A stretch of 64,000 nucleotides of DNA from Collimonas rhizosphaerae (GCF_038896935.1 NZ_JBANDC010000012.1:1-64000), one strand, 5' to 3'; positions 43,045-52,236 are shown, counted from the first letter of the stretch. A program made the numbers and translations. The notes: generated by a model not told the origin, from the sequence alone.

Positions 43045-46017
43045 ATGATCAATTCCTCGCTACCTCAATCGCTGCCTACTTCATACAATAAGCTCCCGTC
43101 TGCAGAACAACCGAAATCTTCACCCGTACAGTCGAAATCAACGCCAAATACATCGACCACACAACAATGGAGTTCAAAAGCACAATACGTTCGCGACAGC
43201 GAAGTCATCGTCGACGGGAAAAAATATCGGGCAACCTCATTGATTGAACAGCACCCACATGTACCACCAAAGGACAGCGACAACGTGTGGTGGTACGTAG
43301 GAAAGGCAGAATCAACGGATCAGAAAGAATCGGTGGTCAATACCCGACCTGCGTTGAGTCGGAACAAGAGGGCCGAGTCTGAGGCACCCGAGATTAATCA
43401 CCATGACTTGGAGCTGCCACCTTCAACGCTTGATCCCGCTCAATCCCAGGCTTTCACAATCTTTGGGGCGAGTAAAGTACCGCAGCCTGATTCATCCCTC
43501 TCACGGCAGGAATGGGAACAACATATAGATGCCTATGTCCATCGCGTGAAGACTCAATTGGCGGACATAGAAAGTGGTAGCGAAGGTCAAAGGAACGTCA
43601 AATTTTTGAGCGCTCGACCATTCATGACGCCCGAGGGTTATTTCAGCGGTGGCTTGTTGGGAGCAGGGTACGACCCTCACGAAAAGATCGTGGTAACGTA
43701 TATTACCTCTGTTGGAGTGGGAGGAGTCCCAGAAACGCAGACCGGAACCTACGACCGCACCTACGAGGTATGGGAAATCGTAGCGGGTGTCTTTGAGCAC
43801 GACAAGCCAGAAGGCGGCGGCATAGTTAATTTCACTCGTAGGGAGTTCAAATCACCAGAAGATGAGCGCAAGGCCAAGGATTTCGAATCCGTTGGCAAAA
43901 AAATGCAAGCTCATTGGGAGACAGATGTAGCTGAGCCAACGAGGGACTCTACGGGAATACTGGACCGACGCTCCGGCAAGGCGGATGCATTTAGTGTGCA
44001 GGCAACGTTGGAAAGTCTACGAGGCGATAGGGGGAGTTTTGGACAACTGAGCTTCGAAGGCCGAATGGCAATAGCGCGGACGCTGGACCAAAATGATCAA
44101 GTCATTGTTCCCAACGTATACGGTTATCCACTGGCAGGGTATGCATTTATTCCTTATACACCATATGGTGGAAATTATGAGCATAGGCCCAATCAGGGAT
44201 TGATGGTTGATTTGAATAGAGGTGTCGTCACCGAAATACATGGGGACAAGGATTTTGCGAATTGGGCCAAAAGAAATCGTACCCCCTTGCTTCAGAGTTT
44301 CAATGCCCGTGACATGCAAGGAGGAAAAGATGCTCATTGGCCAAAAGCGGGGGATGTTCTTGAAAATTTGATTAAAGGAAATGGAGCTACTTACGAAGGA
44401 TATTCCAGTCTCGTCTCAGATCAAGAAATTCCGGTTAGAGAGACATTTAATTACACCAGATCGCGAGGTAGCGATTATCAATTGAAATATGGCAACCTAG
44501 CAACAGGTGGTGACTATAAGGACAGTATTGCATCTCAGTTCCAAGTTGTTCGCGCAAAAAATGCTGTATGGTCCGATCAAACTCAGGTATTTGGACATTC
44601 TCAGCAAAGCTGGAAATCGGCAAAGGGCATTTGGGATAATACCTTCGGCTACGTGCCCGTTGCCGGCAATGTTGGTAATGTTGTCTTCGGCGCGCACGAT
44701 GGCATTTATGGTATGACGGCGAACGATCGTATTGGGGGTAATGCTGCAGCAATTCTTTCGAGTCTGCAGCTTGCGCACGACTTAGCGCCAGGTGTGGCAG
44801 AGTCAGCATTAGGCGAGACACCTTCAGTATTGACGTCCCCCGCTGCCGATGATTACAGATGGACATCCAATCCAGAGATTGGTGAATTTGAACTCATAAA
44901 ATTGCCCAAGAATCCTCAGGTTTCAGATGGAACGCCAGCAGAGGGTGGTGGTGACCCCAAACCTCAAGAAAATCCAACACAACCGCCAACTGTTACCGAC
45001 CCGGAGGATAACTTTATTCAGACGAATGAAATAGAGCAGAGCCCCCTTTCCTTGCAACCACCGTCCAATGGAAAGGGAATTAACTTTAATGGGAAAAAAT
45101 ATTTTGTCGCAAAAAACCCCGATACTGCGGACGGGTATTACCTGTTGTGGATACGAGACCCAAATGACTCATCGAAGCTAGTTAGCAGTGGAATCATCGC
45201 TAGGGAGAACGAGGCTGGAGTGTGGACGCGAAGAGGGGTCGCGGGCGGCGGATGGTTCGAAAAGACTACGATAGTAAAGCTAGCTGATTCCAGCAAATTG
45301 AAGTTGACCGAAAACAGCGCTTACCCGACGATGTATGTGGTGAACGACGATCCAAATTTGATGGTGTCGAAACAATTATTTGACATCAATGCGCAGAGAA
45401 TCGCTACATTTAAAAGTCCAGTAGGAGAAACTGCATTCCTAGATTTTGCGAAAGCTAGAAAAGACATTACAGCGAAAGTTTATCGGGGATTTTCAACCAA
45501 CCATTTTAGTATGGATGAATTGAAGAGGAGCGGCATACTCAAATCCGAAGGAGTCGCTGATATTCCCACCTTCACGATGGGTAATAGTCAGCCAACACGC
45601 TGGTTACCCACGGCTCCCCATTTACCGGAAACGGTTGGTATTTCATTGGGGAATGACTCTCGTTTCCTTACGGGCAAGGGTAGTACGGTCCCATACGGCG
45701 TTATTGTTGAAATTCCAGCAGGTAAAAATGTCAAGGCGGCTTTTTTAAATCCTGGAGAAATTCTCGTCGACGGGCCACTAACAGCGGGCAAATATCATAT
45801 TAAAGGAATTGTTTTTATGGATGACCGGCGGGGTCCCATTATTCGTACTTTCGACGGAATACAAGCATCCGATTTACCCAATCCCCGGCCCTATAGAATG
45901 ACATCGGAAAACGACTCAGTCTACCAAGCCCGCATTGACGCATGGGCCGGTGATATACAGAGGGATTGGTTTCCAAAATTTTTTGGTCATGACATTACTG
46001 AGATTCCAATTCAGTAG
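43045..46017 (+). CDS. Candidate T3SS effector with CBM5/12-like N-terminus and ADP-ribosyltransferase-like C-terminus
   Basis: A 990-residue protein. ATG 43045 is chosen because it restores MINSSLPQS, the same start as the 9116-10768 protein. Residues ~40-90 hold one CBM5/12-like module (QQWSSKAQYVRDSEVIVDGK, KYRA, VWWYVG). The middle (~150-580) ends in a hydrophobic Gly-rich segment (TFGYVPVAGNVGNVVFGAHD) comparable to the DUF6543-type proteins. A Pro-rich linker and a Tyr/Trp module (~670-740) lead to the C-terminus. There, KVYRGFS (Arg814), VGISLGNDSRFLTG (Ser867) and LNPGEILVDG (Glu905) fit the R-S-E order of arginine-type ADP-ribosyltransferases, though the residue two before Glu905 is Pro rather than Glu/Gln. 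The shared T3SS promoter precedes it. Function is inferred. Confidence 0.75.
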   Translation: MINSSLPQSLPTSYNKLPSAEQPKSSPVQSKSTPNTSTTQQWSSKAQYVRDSEVIVDGKKYRATSLIEQHPHVPPKDSDNVWWYVGKAESTDQKESVVNTRPALSRNKRAESEAPEINHHDLELPPSTLDPAQSQAFTIFGASKVPQPDSSLSRQEWEQHIDAYVHRVKTQLADIESGSEGQRNVKFLSARPFMTPEGYFSGGLLGAGYDPHEKIVVTYITSVGVGGVPETQTGTYDRTYEVWEIVAGVFEHDKPEGGGIVNFTRREFKSPEDERKAKDFESVGKKMQAHWETDVAEPTRDSTGILDRRSGKADAFSVQATLESLRGDRGSFGQLSFEGRMAIARTLDQNDQVIVPNVYGYPLAGYAFIPYTPYGGNYEHRPNQGLMVDLNRGVVTEIHGDKDFANWAKRNRTPLLQSFNARDMQGGKDAHWPKAGDVLENLIKGNGATYEGYSSLVSDQEIPVRETFNYTRSRGSDYQLKYGNLATGGDYKDSIASQFQVVRAKNAVWSDQTQVFGHSQQSWKSAKGIWDNTFGYVPVAGNVGNVVFGAHDGIYGMTANDRIGGNAAAILSSLQLAHDLAPGVAESALGETPSVLTSPAADDYRWTSNPEIGEFELIKLPKNPQVSDGTPAEGGGDPKPQENPTQPPTVTDPEDNFIQTNEIEQSPLSLQPPSNGKGINFNGKKYFVAKNPDTADGYYLLWIRDPNDSSKLVSSGIIARENEAGVWTRRGVAGGGWFEKTTIVKLADSSKLKLTENSAYPTMYVVNDDPNLMVSKQLFDINAQRIATFKSPVGETAFLDFAKARKDITAKVYRGFSTNHFSMDELKRSGILKSEGVADIPTFTMGNSQPTRWLPTAPHLPETVGISLGNDSRFLTGKGSTVPYGVIVEIPAGKNVKAAFLNPGEILVDGPLTAGKYHIKGIVFMDDRRGPIIRTFDGIQASDLPNPRPYRMTSENDSVYQARIDAWAGDIQRDWFPKFFGHDITEIPIQ

Positions 46018-46039
46018 GGCGCCACGAATTGACCTGCTC

Positions 46040-46350
46040 TTCGAAATTAGTAACACAGCTCAGTAGGATCGGTGGTTACAAATTGATGTTTGGTCGCAAA
46101 TTCGATTGGCGTGGCGTAGCCAAGGGAACTATGCGGTCTGGTTGAGTTGTGCGATTCACAGATATCGTTTCAATTTTCGAAGGGCTAGTTCGGCGCGAGA
46201 ACATGATTCCTCCATTCCAGAAGCCGTTCCTGAAATTTCGTGACAAAGAATTTCCGCCGAGCCGTGCGGGTATCGCGTCTAAAAAACTCTCAAGCAGAAT
46301 AGTAATTTCATCACTATATTCTCTCCTATTTGATTTTTTAGTTGGCACGC
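46040..46350 (-). mobile_element. IS3-family orfB 3' remnant
   Basis: Minus-strand translation CESHNSTRPHSSLGYATPIE-F-A-T-K is the C-terminal motif (N-x-x-R-P-H-S-S-L-x-Y-x-T-P) of IS3-type OrfB. Upstream of it on the same strand only disrupted frames remain. Confidence 0.6.
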
Positions 46351-46443
46351 GAGGAAATGAGAAATTTTTTTGACGGTATTAGTAACGGTATAAATTATTT
46401 TTTAAATTCAAATTCTTTTATTTTAAATGGTTGTGGAGGATAA

Positions 46444-46464
46444 TTCGAATCCCCGTCTCCGCCA
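46444..46464 (+). other. tRNA-like 3' end, probable island attachment site
   Basis: TTCGAATCCCCGTCTCCGCC followed by A: a T-loop sequence, part of the T-stem, an acceptor strand CGTCTCC, a discriminator G, and CCA. The rest of the tRNA is missing; upstream bases do not pair, and the T-stem is two bases short of the standard length. Such 3' fragments mark the far border of elements integrated into tRNA genes. A strong terminator follows and GC-rich backbone genes begin beyond it. Confidence 0.55.
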
Positions 46465-46502
46465 AAGAGTCAGCTGCTCAGATAATTATCTGGGAGAGCA
46501 AG

Positions 46503-46553
46503 AAAAAAGCGCTTAATAATCAAATAGATAATTTGATTATTAAGCGCTTTTTT
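46503..46553. terminator. Strong bidirectional terminator at the right island border
   Basis: A perfect 23-bp stem (left arm 46503-46525, right arm 46531-46553) with a 5-base loop and A6/T6 flanks. It would terminate transcripts from either side and probably belonged to the original tRNA gene. Confidence 0.85.
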
Positions 46554-46647
46554 CTTTTGGCTGCTCGTGTCCACTCTCACAAGTCAAGCAATGCCGACAG
46601 GAGTCGACCATGCACCCGACGCCAACGGCGTCACCATACCTGAAGCT

Positions 46648-47388
46648 TCAGAATTCCTGATGTGTAGGACGGAAGAGGATTTCATTGATATCTACCTCTT
46701 CTGGTTGGCTGATGGCAAACAGCACGCAGCGCGCGAAGCTGCTGGCGGGAATGGCGTTGCGCTCGTAGAACGCCTGCATGACCTGCGCCATGCCTTCGGC
46801 CTTGGTAGAAGAAGGTAACTCGGTATCCACCGCCCCCGGTGAGAGGATGGTAGAGCGGATGTTGTAGGGCTTGACCTCTTTGCGCAGTCCTTCAGCAATC
46901 GCGCGCACAGCGAACTTGCTGGCGCTGTACACCACGCCGCCGACGCTTACCACGTGACCAGCCACCGATGAGACGTTAATGATTTGCCCGCTCTTTTGTG
47001 TTTGCATGTGAGGAAGTGCGGCAGCGATTCCATACAATACGCCCTTGATGTTCACGTCGATGGTCTGGTTCCACTCCTCGATGCGCTGCATCTCCAACGG
47101 CGAGAGCGGCATCACTCCCGCGTTGTTAAGCATCACATCGATGCGACCATGCAAGTCCACGGCGCGGTTCACGAGCACCTGAACTTGTGCGTGATCGGTG
47201 ACGTCGGTTTGCACGACGCTCTCGGCACCCAGGCCGAGCTCTTCCGCGAGCGCGTGCAGGCGATCCAAGCGCCGCGCCCCCAGCACGACCTTGGCGCCGG
47301 CCCGTGTCAAATGACGCGCTGTTTCCGCGCCCAGACCACTGCTGCCGCCGGTGATGACGACCACTTTATTGTCGATTCCTTGTGTCAT
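46648..47388 (-). CDS. SDR-family oxidoreductase
   Basis: A 246-residue classical short-chain dehydrogenase. The cofactor motif TGGSSGLG and the ARR that follows suggest NADP preference. NNAG, Ser in INVSSVAG, and the Y-x-x-x-K of YSASKFA complete the active site. Substrate unknown. It is the last gene of a five-gene minus-strand operon, 23 bases after the amidohydrolase gene, and it ends near the island border. Confidence 0.88.
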   Translation of the reverse strand: MTQGIDNKVVVITGGSSGLGAETARHLTRAGAKVVLGARRLDRLHALAEELGLGAESVVQTDVTDHAQVQVLVNRAVDLHGRIDVMLNNAGVMPLSPLEMQRIEEWNQTIDVNIKGVLYGIAAALPHMQTQKSGQIINVSSVAGHVVSVGGVVYSASKFAVRAIAEGLRKEVKPYNIRSTILSPGAVDTELPSSTKAEGMAQVMQAFYERNAIPASSFARCVLFAISQPEEVDINEILFRPTHQEF

Positions 47389-47411
47389 GCTGGTTCCTTC
47401 TCGATGTCAGA

Positions 47412-48442
47412 TTACAAATGCAACAGCCGTTCAGCGTTGCCGTGGGCGATGAGGGCCTTGTCGATGTCGCTGACAGGCAGGCGCTCGATGAAGGCCCGCG
47501 CGCCGTCCAGACTCTGATAGGGGTAGTCGACAGAGTACAGAATGCGCTCCGCTCCCATCAGTGCGTGTATGAACTGGAAGTGCGGCAGCGTGAGCATGCC
47601 GCTGGGCGATACGTACACATGCTCGCGATAGGTCTGCACGATCGGACGCTGGAGGCCGGAGGCTTCTTGCGGAATCGAGTCTTCCAGCCTTTGCAGGAAG
47701 AACGGCACCATCTCACCCCAATGGCCGCTGATAAGCTGCAGTCCGGGATAGCGGTCGAACACGCCTGCGAGCAGCATGCGAACAACCTGGATACCTGCTT
47801 CGTTGTGCCAGCCCCAGGCAAACATGGCAAGCCGTGCGCTGAGTTCGCGCTCGAAGCCGCCATAGTACGGCGCTTGCACGGCGGGCAGCGGCAGGCCGGG
47901 GTGGACATATAGCGGCACCTTCAGTTCGTCGAGAGCGGCGAGGACGGGCGCGTAGCGCGGATCGTCCAGGAAGGTGCCGCCGGGACGGCCATTGATGAGC
48001 GCACCTTTGAGGCCCAACTGTTTCACCGCCCGCTCCAGTTCGCGGGCGGCTGCCTCCGGCGCTTGCCAAGGCGGGTGGCGAAGCCGGCGAAGCGGGCAGG
48101 ATGGGCCTGCGCTGCCAGCGCCAGTCTGTCGTTGGCGGCACGATTCAGGTCGATGGATTGCGCGACAGGCAGCAACTGAGGAAAGCCGCCATAGGAGAGC
48201 ACCTGCATGTCAATGCTTGCCGCGTCCATGTCGGCCAGGCGCGGTTCGCCCGTTGCGAAGGCTTTGCGGGCGGACTCGCTGGGTGCGATGACATGCGGAC
48301 GGCTGGGATCGACAACTTGCCGACCATCGACCACGCGGCTGCCCCAGTCGGGAAGGTAGGGGGCCTCGGCGCGGACTAGGCCCTGCGTGGCCGCTCCGAT
48401 GGCGGGATCGAGTACGTGCTCTTCGACGCAGATCAGTTTCAC
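47412..48442 (-). pseudogene. Amidohydrolase_2-family (ACMSD-like) gene with a one-base frameshift
   Basis: The first part (48442-~48070) reads MKLICVEEHVLDP, with the E-x-H start of ACMSD-type amidohydrolases, and runs to ARFAGFAT. Continuing in another frame gives PWQAPEAAARELERAVKQLG, then LKGALINGRPGG, YVHPGLPL, ISGHWGEMVPF and YSVDYPY up to the stop at 47412. Inserting a single base near 48070 (C-G read as C-T-G) would restore one frame of about 343 residues, the family's usual length. It is either a recent deletion or a sequencing error. Motifs are otherwise complete. Confidence 0.85.
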
Positions 48443-48471
48443 GATATTCTCTTTCTCGTGTCAGTGGCTGA

Positions 48472-49170
48472 TCACGCCAATAAGGCGTCGCGCAGCGCTT
48501 CGCCCAGGCTCGCAGCGGACTGCGGATTCTGTCCGGTGATGAGGCGGCCATCGACGACCACGTTGTCGGCCCAGTTGGCGGCGTTCTGGTGGTGTGCACC
48601 GCGTTCGTTAAGCGTGGACGCCAGCAGAAAAGGCACAACGTGCGTGGATTGCACTTCCTCTTCCTCGCCGTCGGTAAAGGCTGCCACTCGCTTGTTTGCC
48701 ACCAGCAGGCTGCCATCGGCACGGCGCGCGTTGACCAGGGCCGCCGGGCCATGGCACACCGCCGAGACGATACCTCCTGCCGCATCGATTTCGCGAATGG
48801 CTTTTTGCGCGGCGACGCTGTCGGGGAAGTCCCACATCGTGCCGTGACCGCCCGCAAAGAAGATCGCCGAATAGCGCGAAGGATCGACATCATCCAGGCA
48901 CAGCGTGTGAGCGATGGCGTGGCGGAAATCGGCATCGGCCCAATAATGGGCAATGACCGGATCGTTCATGTCTTCCAGCCCGTCCAGCGGCGCGGCGCCG
49001 CCCAAGGGCGAGGCGTATTCCACCTGAAGGCCTGCTGCTTGTAATTTTTCCAGCGGATGAGTAATTTCGGCCAGGTTAAAACCGGTCGGAATACCCGTCG
49101 CTCCCTTTACTGCATTGCTGGTGACGACGAAAAGGATCGGCTTGAGTTCAGAAGCTTGCTTGGTCATGAT
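48472..49170 (-). CDS. DJ-1/PfpI-family protein
   Basis: A 232-residue protein. ATG 49170 is chosen over the longer frame (to 49323) because the family starts there (KPILFVVTSNAVKGATGIPT). The nucleophile elbow is AVCHGPAALV (Cys followed by His), and AIFFAGGHGTMWDFPDS precedes it, as in class I glutamine-amidotransferase-like HchA/Hsp31 relatives. Such enzymes degrade methylglyoxal or act as chaperones. It lies third in the operon transcribed from 50149. Confidence 0.85.
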   Translation of the reverse strand: MMTKQASELKPILFVVTSNAVKGATGIPTGFNLAEITHPLEKLQAAGLQVEYASPLGGAAPLDGLEDMNDPVIAHYWADADFRHAIAHTLCLDDVDPSRYSAIFFAGGHGTMWDFPDSVAAQKAIREIDAAGGIVSAVCHGPAALVNARRADGSLLVANKRVAAFTDGEEEEVQSTHVVPFLLASTLNERGAHHQNAANWADNVVVDGRLITGQNPQSAASLGEALRDALLA

Positions 49171-49255
49171 GGTGGATTCCTGTTTGAAGGGGCCATAAAG
49201 GCTTGGAGGCCTGCTTCGCAAGTCGTCGGGCATACAGACCGACGACTTGCAAGTG

Positions 49256-49552
49256 TCAGTTGTTGCCAGGCGCGAAGAGCGCTTCCCAGTGGAAAGGGCC
49301 AAGTGGGATGACGTCCCAGCCAATCAGCCCAGCCTTGGCCAGCGGAAACTCGCCCAAGACTTGCCTCGCGGCTTCAACCGATTCGCACTCGGCGATGATG
49401 GCGACGCCGGGGCGATCCTGGCGAAAATAGATGTCGCGCACGATACCGCCCTTGTACAACTGCCAGGTGTGACGGAGTTCGTCCAGCATATGTGGTTGGT
49501 ATTTTTCCAGGCTAGCACCTGGCTGCGGGATGTCGAGGCAAAGCAGTTTCAT
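49256..49552 (-). CDS. Small dimeric alpha+beta barrel protein (YCII/muconolactone-isomerase-like)
   Basis: A 98-residue protein from ATG 49552, with GAGGCTCC-type spacing less clear at 49570. The pattern beta strand MKLLCLDIP, helix EKYQPHMLDELRHTWQLY, GIVRDIYFRQDRPGVAIIAE and E-S-V-E-A-A-R-Q-V-L is that of the ferredoxin-like dimeric barrel families. It may be a ligand-binding or isomerase protein. It lies between the DJ-1/PfpI and flavodoxin genes in the same operon. Confidence 0.7.
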   Translation of the reverse strand: MKLLCLDIPQPGASLEKYQPHMLDELRHTWQLYKGGIVRDIYFRQDRPGVAIIAECESVEAARQVLGEFPLAKAGLIGWDVIPLGPFHWEALFAPGNN

Positions 49553-49579
49553 ATGAGGCTCCTTGGTCAAAAAAATGGG

Positions 49580-50149
49580 TCAAACGGCTTGAAGTCGGCG
49601 CACGGTCTCCGCCACGCGCTGCCCAAGGTAGGCAGCGGTGTCGAGGTCGCTCTTGATGGGGGTGTCATCCGGTCCCTGGTCGCCATTGGATTGCGCCATC
49701 GCGCCCAACCAGCTGCCCAGGCGATTGAGGTCATGCACGCTGCCACGACTGCTATCGTTGCCGGGCATCAGATCGAGCCCGACCCACAACATGCCGTGCT
49801 GCGCCGCAAACAGCGCCATCGAGATCAGCGAGTGCAGCTTGTCGCCGTTTTGCGCGCCCGAGTTGGTGAAACCGGCGGCCACCTTGTCACGCCATTTCAT
49901 CTCGCTCCAGACCGGCTTGGTCGAGTCTTCGCAAAACTGCTTGAAGCGCGCGCTGGGAGCGCCGTTGTACGTCGGCGAACCGAAGACGATGGCATCGCTG
50001 GCCGCAAACACGTCCCAGGGGATAGCACCTTCCGCCACTGGAATCAGTCGTGCCTCGGCGTCTGCCACCCGGCGCACGCCCTCGGCTACGCTTTGCGCCT
50101 GCCTGGCGGTATGGCCCCAGCCGCTGTCGTAAACAATTGAAATCAGCAT
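49580..50149 (-). CDS. WrbA-like flavodoxin / NAD(P)H-quinone reductase
   Basis: A 189-residue flavodoxin-fold protein. ATG 50149 is chosen because the family begins at SIVYDSGWGHTARQAQSVAE (FMN phosphate loop); the longer frame has no similarity. FGSPTYNGAPSARFKQFCED and FTNSGAQNGDKLHSLISM are typical of the WrbA/NADPH-dependent FMN-reductase group. It is the first gene of the operon, divergent from the LysR gene at 50258 with 108 bases between them. Confidence 0.87.
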   Translation of the reverse strand: MLISIVYDSGWGHTARQAQSVAEGVRRVADAEARLIPVAEGAIPWDVFAASDAIVFGSPTYNGAPSARFKQFCEDSTKPVWSEMKWRDKVAAGFTNSGAQNGDKLHSLISMALFAAQHGMLWVGLDLMPGNDSSRGSVHDLNRLGSWLGAMAQSNGDQGPDDTPIKSDLDTAAYLGQRVAETVRRLQAV

Positions 50150-50257
50150 GTAGTTTTCCTGTCCAAAATTTTCTGGTTTGTCGCCCTGAATTCCCACTAC
50201 AGCAAGTAATCGTATGATAAAGTTGAAAAATACGATCCAATGTAGAAAGATATTCCA

Positions 50258-51226
50258 ATGGCGAAGGAACTGGATTCCCCAATAGCTTTGATGAGCGCGG
50301 TTCCCGAGCGGCAGGAACGTTTCGATGGGGTCACTGTGTTTCTGGAAGTGGTACGCTTGGGCGGCTTCACCAGCGCGGCGGAGCACCTGGGGCTGACGCG
50401 CTCGGCGGTAGGCAAGGCGATGGCCCGACTGGAGGCGCGTTTGGCCACCCGGCTGTTCCATCGCACGACGCGGGTACAGAGCCTGACCGACGATGGCCAG
50501 ATCTACTACGAGCACTGCGCTCGAGCGCAGGCTGAGCTGCAAGCGGCGGAGGCACAGATGGCGTCCGGCCGGCACGAAATGACGGGGCGGCTGCGCGTCT
50601 CCATGCCTGTGCTGTTCGGTCGCCACTGCATCGCACCCATCTTGCTGAATCTGGCGCGGCAGCATCCATCGCTTGACCTGCATTTGAGTTTCAGCGACCG
50701 TACTGTGGATGTGCTGGCTGAAGGCTTTGATCTCGCCATCCGCAGCGGCTTACTTGGGACCGAGAGCGAAGGCCTGCGGGCGCGCAAGCTGGGGGTGCAG
50801 CGCAAGCTGGTGTGCGCGTCGCCGGCCTACCTCGCTGCACATGGGCGTCCGCAGAGCACGACCGAACTGGCCGCGCATAGTATCTTGCTTTACCGCCGTG
50901 CCGATCGCATTAATGTCTGGCAGTTGCCCGATGCGACCGGCCGCATTGTGAATACGCCACTGAACTCCCGCCTGCAACTAGATGACCTGGAGGCCATTGC
51001 GGACGCAGCCACGGTTGGCCTAGGCCTAGCCTGGCTACCCGAATGGCTGGTCCGGGAGCGCCTGCGCAGGGGGCAATTGGTGAGCGTATTGGACGACCAA
51101 CCCGGTGCCGCGGTGGACTGTTACGCCCTCTGGCCTAGTGTGGCTCACATGCCGTTGCGCTTGCGGCTGGCGGTGGATGCACTCGTTGAACAACTGCCGA
51201 AAAGCATGGATCCAATCGCCGACTAA
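50258..51226 (+). CDS. LysR-family transcriptional regulator
   Basis: A 322-residue regulator. The helix-turn-helix is EVVRLGGFTSAAEHLGLTRS-AVGKAMARLE, and the effector domain starts at GRLRVSMPVLFGRHCIAPIL. It is divergent from the flavodoxin-led operon (50149-46648) and probably controls it from the 108-base AT-rich gap (50150-50257). The inducer is unknown. The N-terminal ~20 residues are an extension before the DNA-binding domain. Confidence 0.9.
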   Translation: MAKELDSPIALMSAVPERQERFDGVTVFLEVVRLGGFTSAAEHLGLTRSAVGKAMARLEARLATRLFHRTTRVQSLTDDGQIYYEHCARAQAELQAAEAQMASGRHEMTGRLRVSMPVLFGRHCIAPILLNLARQHPSLDLHLSFSDRTVDVLAEGFDLAIRSGLLGTESEGLRARKLGVQRKLVCASPAYLAAHGRPQSTTELAAHSILLYRRADRINVWQLPDATGRIVNTPLNSRLQLDDLEAIADAATVGLGLAWLPEWLVRERLRRGQLVSVLDDQPGAAVDCYALWPSVAHMPLRLRLAVDALVEQLPKSMDPIAD

Positions 51227-51498
51227 ACGCAAAAACCGCACTGCGTCAACGGGCAGCTGTCTGCCCGGAAGCGATTGGGAGGCATTGTCAATGGGTGCCG
51301 TTTACGCTATAAAGCTACCGTCGAAAGAGCGCAGACCAGATGGTAGCCCGGTCACCGTCCAACAGGGCGGCAGCTTTTCCCTTACAGGGTATCCGCGACA
51401 CCTGCGCCGGCTTGCCGGTCGTCTAGGTGTGCCCGCTGGATTCCCAAAGTCTTTCGTCGGCACACCTTCTCATTTTTCAAACAAGAAGGATAGTCGAC

Positions 51499-52236
51499 AT
51501 GAACCTAACAGCAAACACCATTCTTATTACGGGCGGCGCCGCCGGCATCGGCTTAGAACTGGCACGGCAACTTTCCAAACGCGGCAATCGCGTCATCATC
51601 TGCGGCCGCAGCGAGGAAGCGTTGCTGAAAGCGCGAGCCCAGATGCCCGGCTTGGTCACCCGCGTCTGCGACATTACTGATCAAGCAAGTCGCCAGTCGA
51701 TGGTGAGCTGGCTAAACACCGAATACCCCGGATTCAACATGGTCATCAACAACGCGGGAGTGCAATACCGCCGGTTGTTCGCAGAGGCGGACGCGCTGGA
51801 ATGCCTCGAGCAAGAGGTGGCTACCAATTTCACCGCGCCAGTGCGGCTCATCGGCGAGTTGCTGCCATTGCTGAAGAGACAATCCCAAGCTGCGATCATC
51901 AACGTTACCTCAGGCCTGGCATTTGCACCAATGGCCGATGTTCCCGTCTACTGTGCGACCAAGGCAGCGATGCATTCCTTCACGCTTACCCTGCGTCACC
52001 AGCTCAAAGCGACGAGCGTCAAGGTCGTGGAAATGGCGCCACCCATCGTTGACACCGGACTGGGTGGAGGAACCAGGAGCGGAGGTGTCGCCAGCCAGCA
52101 GATGATGTCCGCTGACGAGTTCGCTATCGACGCTCTTATCCAGTTAGAAAACGATCAGGACGAAGTGCTGGTCGGCTTGTCTGCAGGTGCGCGTAAGATG
52201 GGCGAAGCCTTGTTCGAGCGCATGAATGGTGCCTGA
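51499..52236 (+). CDS. SDR-family oxidoreductase, DltE-like
   Basis: A 245-residue short-chain dehydrogenase. ATG 51499 has AAGAAGGA upstream. Motifs: TGGAAGIG, NNAG, INVTSGLAF and Y-C-A-T-K, followed by MAPPIVDT as in DltE-type members. Substrate unknown. It is followed 185 bases later by a quinone-oxidoreductase-like gene. Confidence 0.88.
   Translation: MNLTANTILITGGAAGIGLELARQLSKRGNRVIICGRSEEALLKARAQMPGLVTRVCDITDQASRQSMVSWLNTEYPGFNMVINNAGVQYRRLFAEADALECLEQEVATNFTAPVRLIGELLPLLKRQSQAAIINVTSGLAFAPMADVPVYCATKAAMHSFTLTLRHQLKATSVKVVEMAPPIVDTGLGGGTRSGGVASQQMMSADEFAIDALIQLENDQDEVLVGLSAGARKMGEALFERMNGA

Noticed and set aside
46984..48379. Several plus-strand open frames across the oxidoreductase operon
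   Set aside because: GC-rich antisense frames of assigned minus-strand genes.
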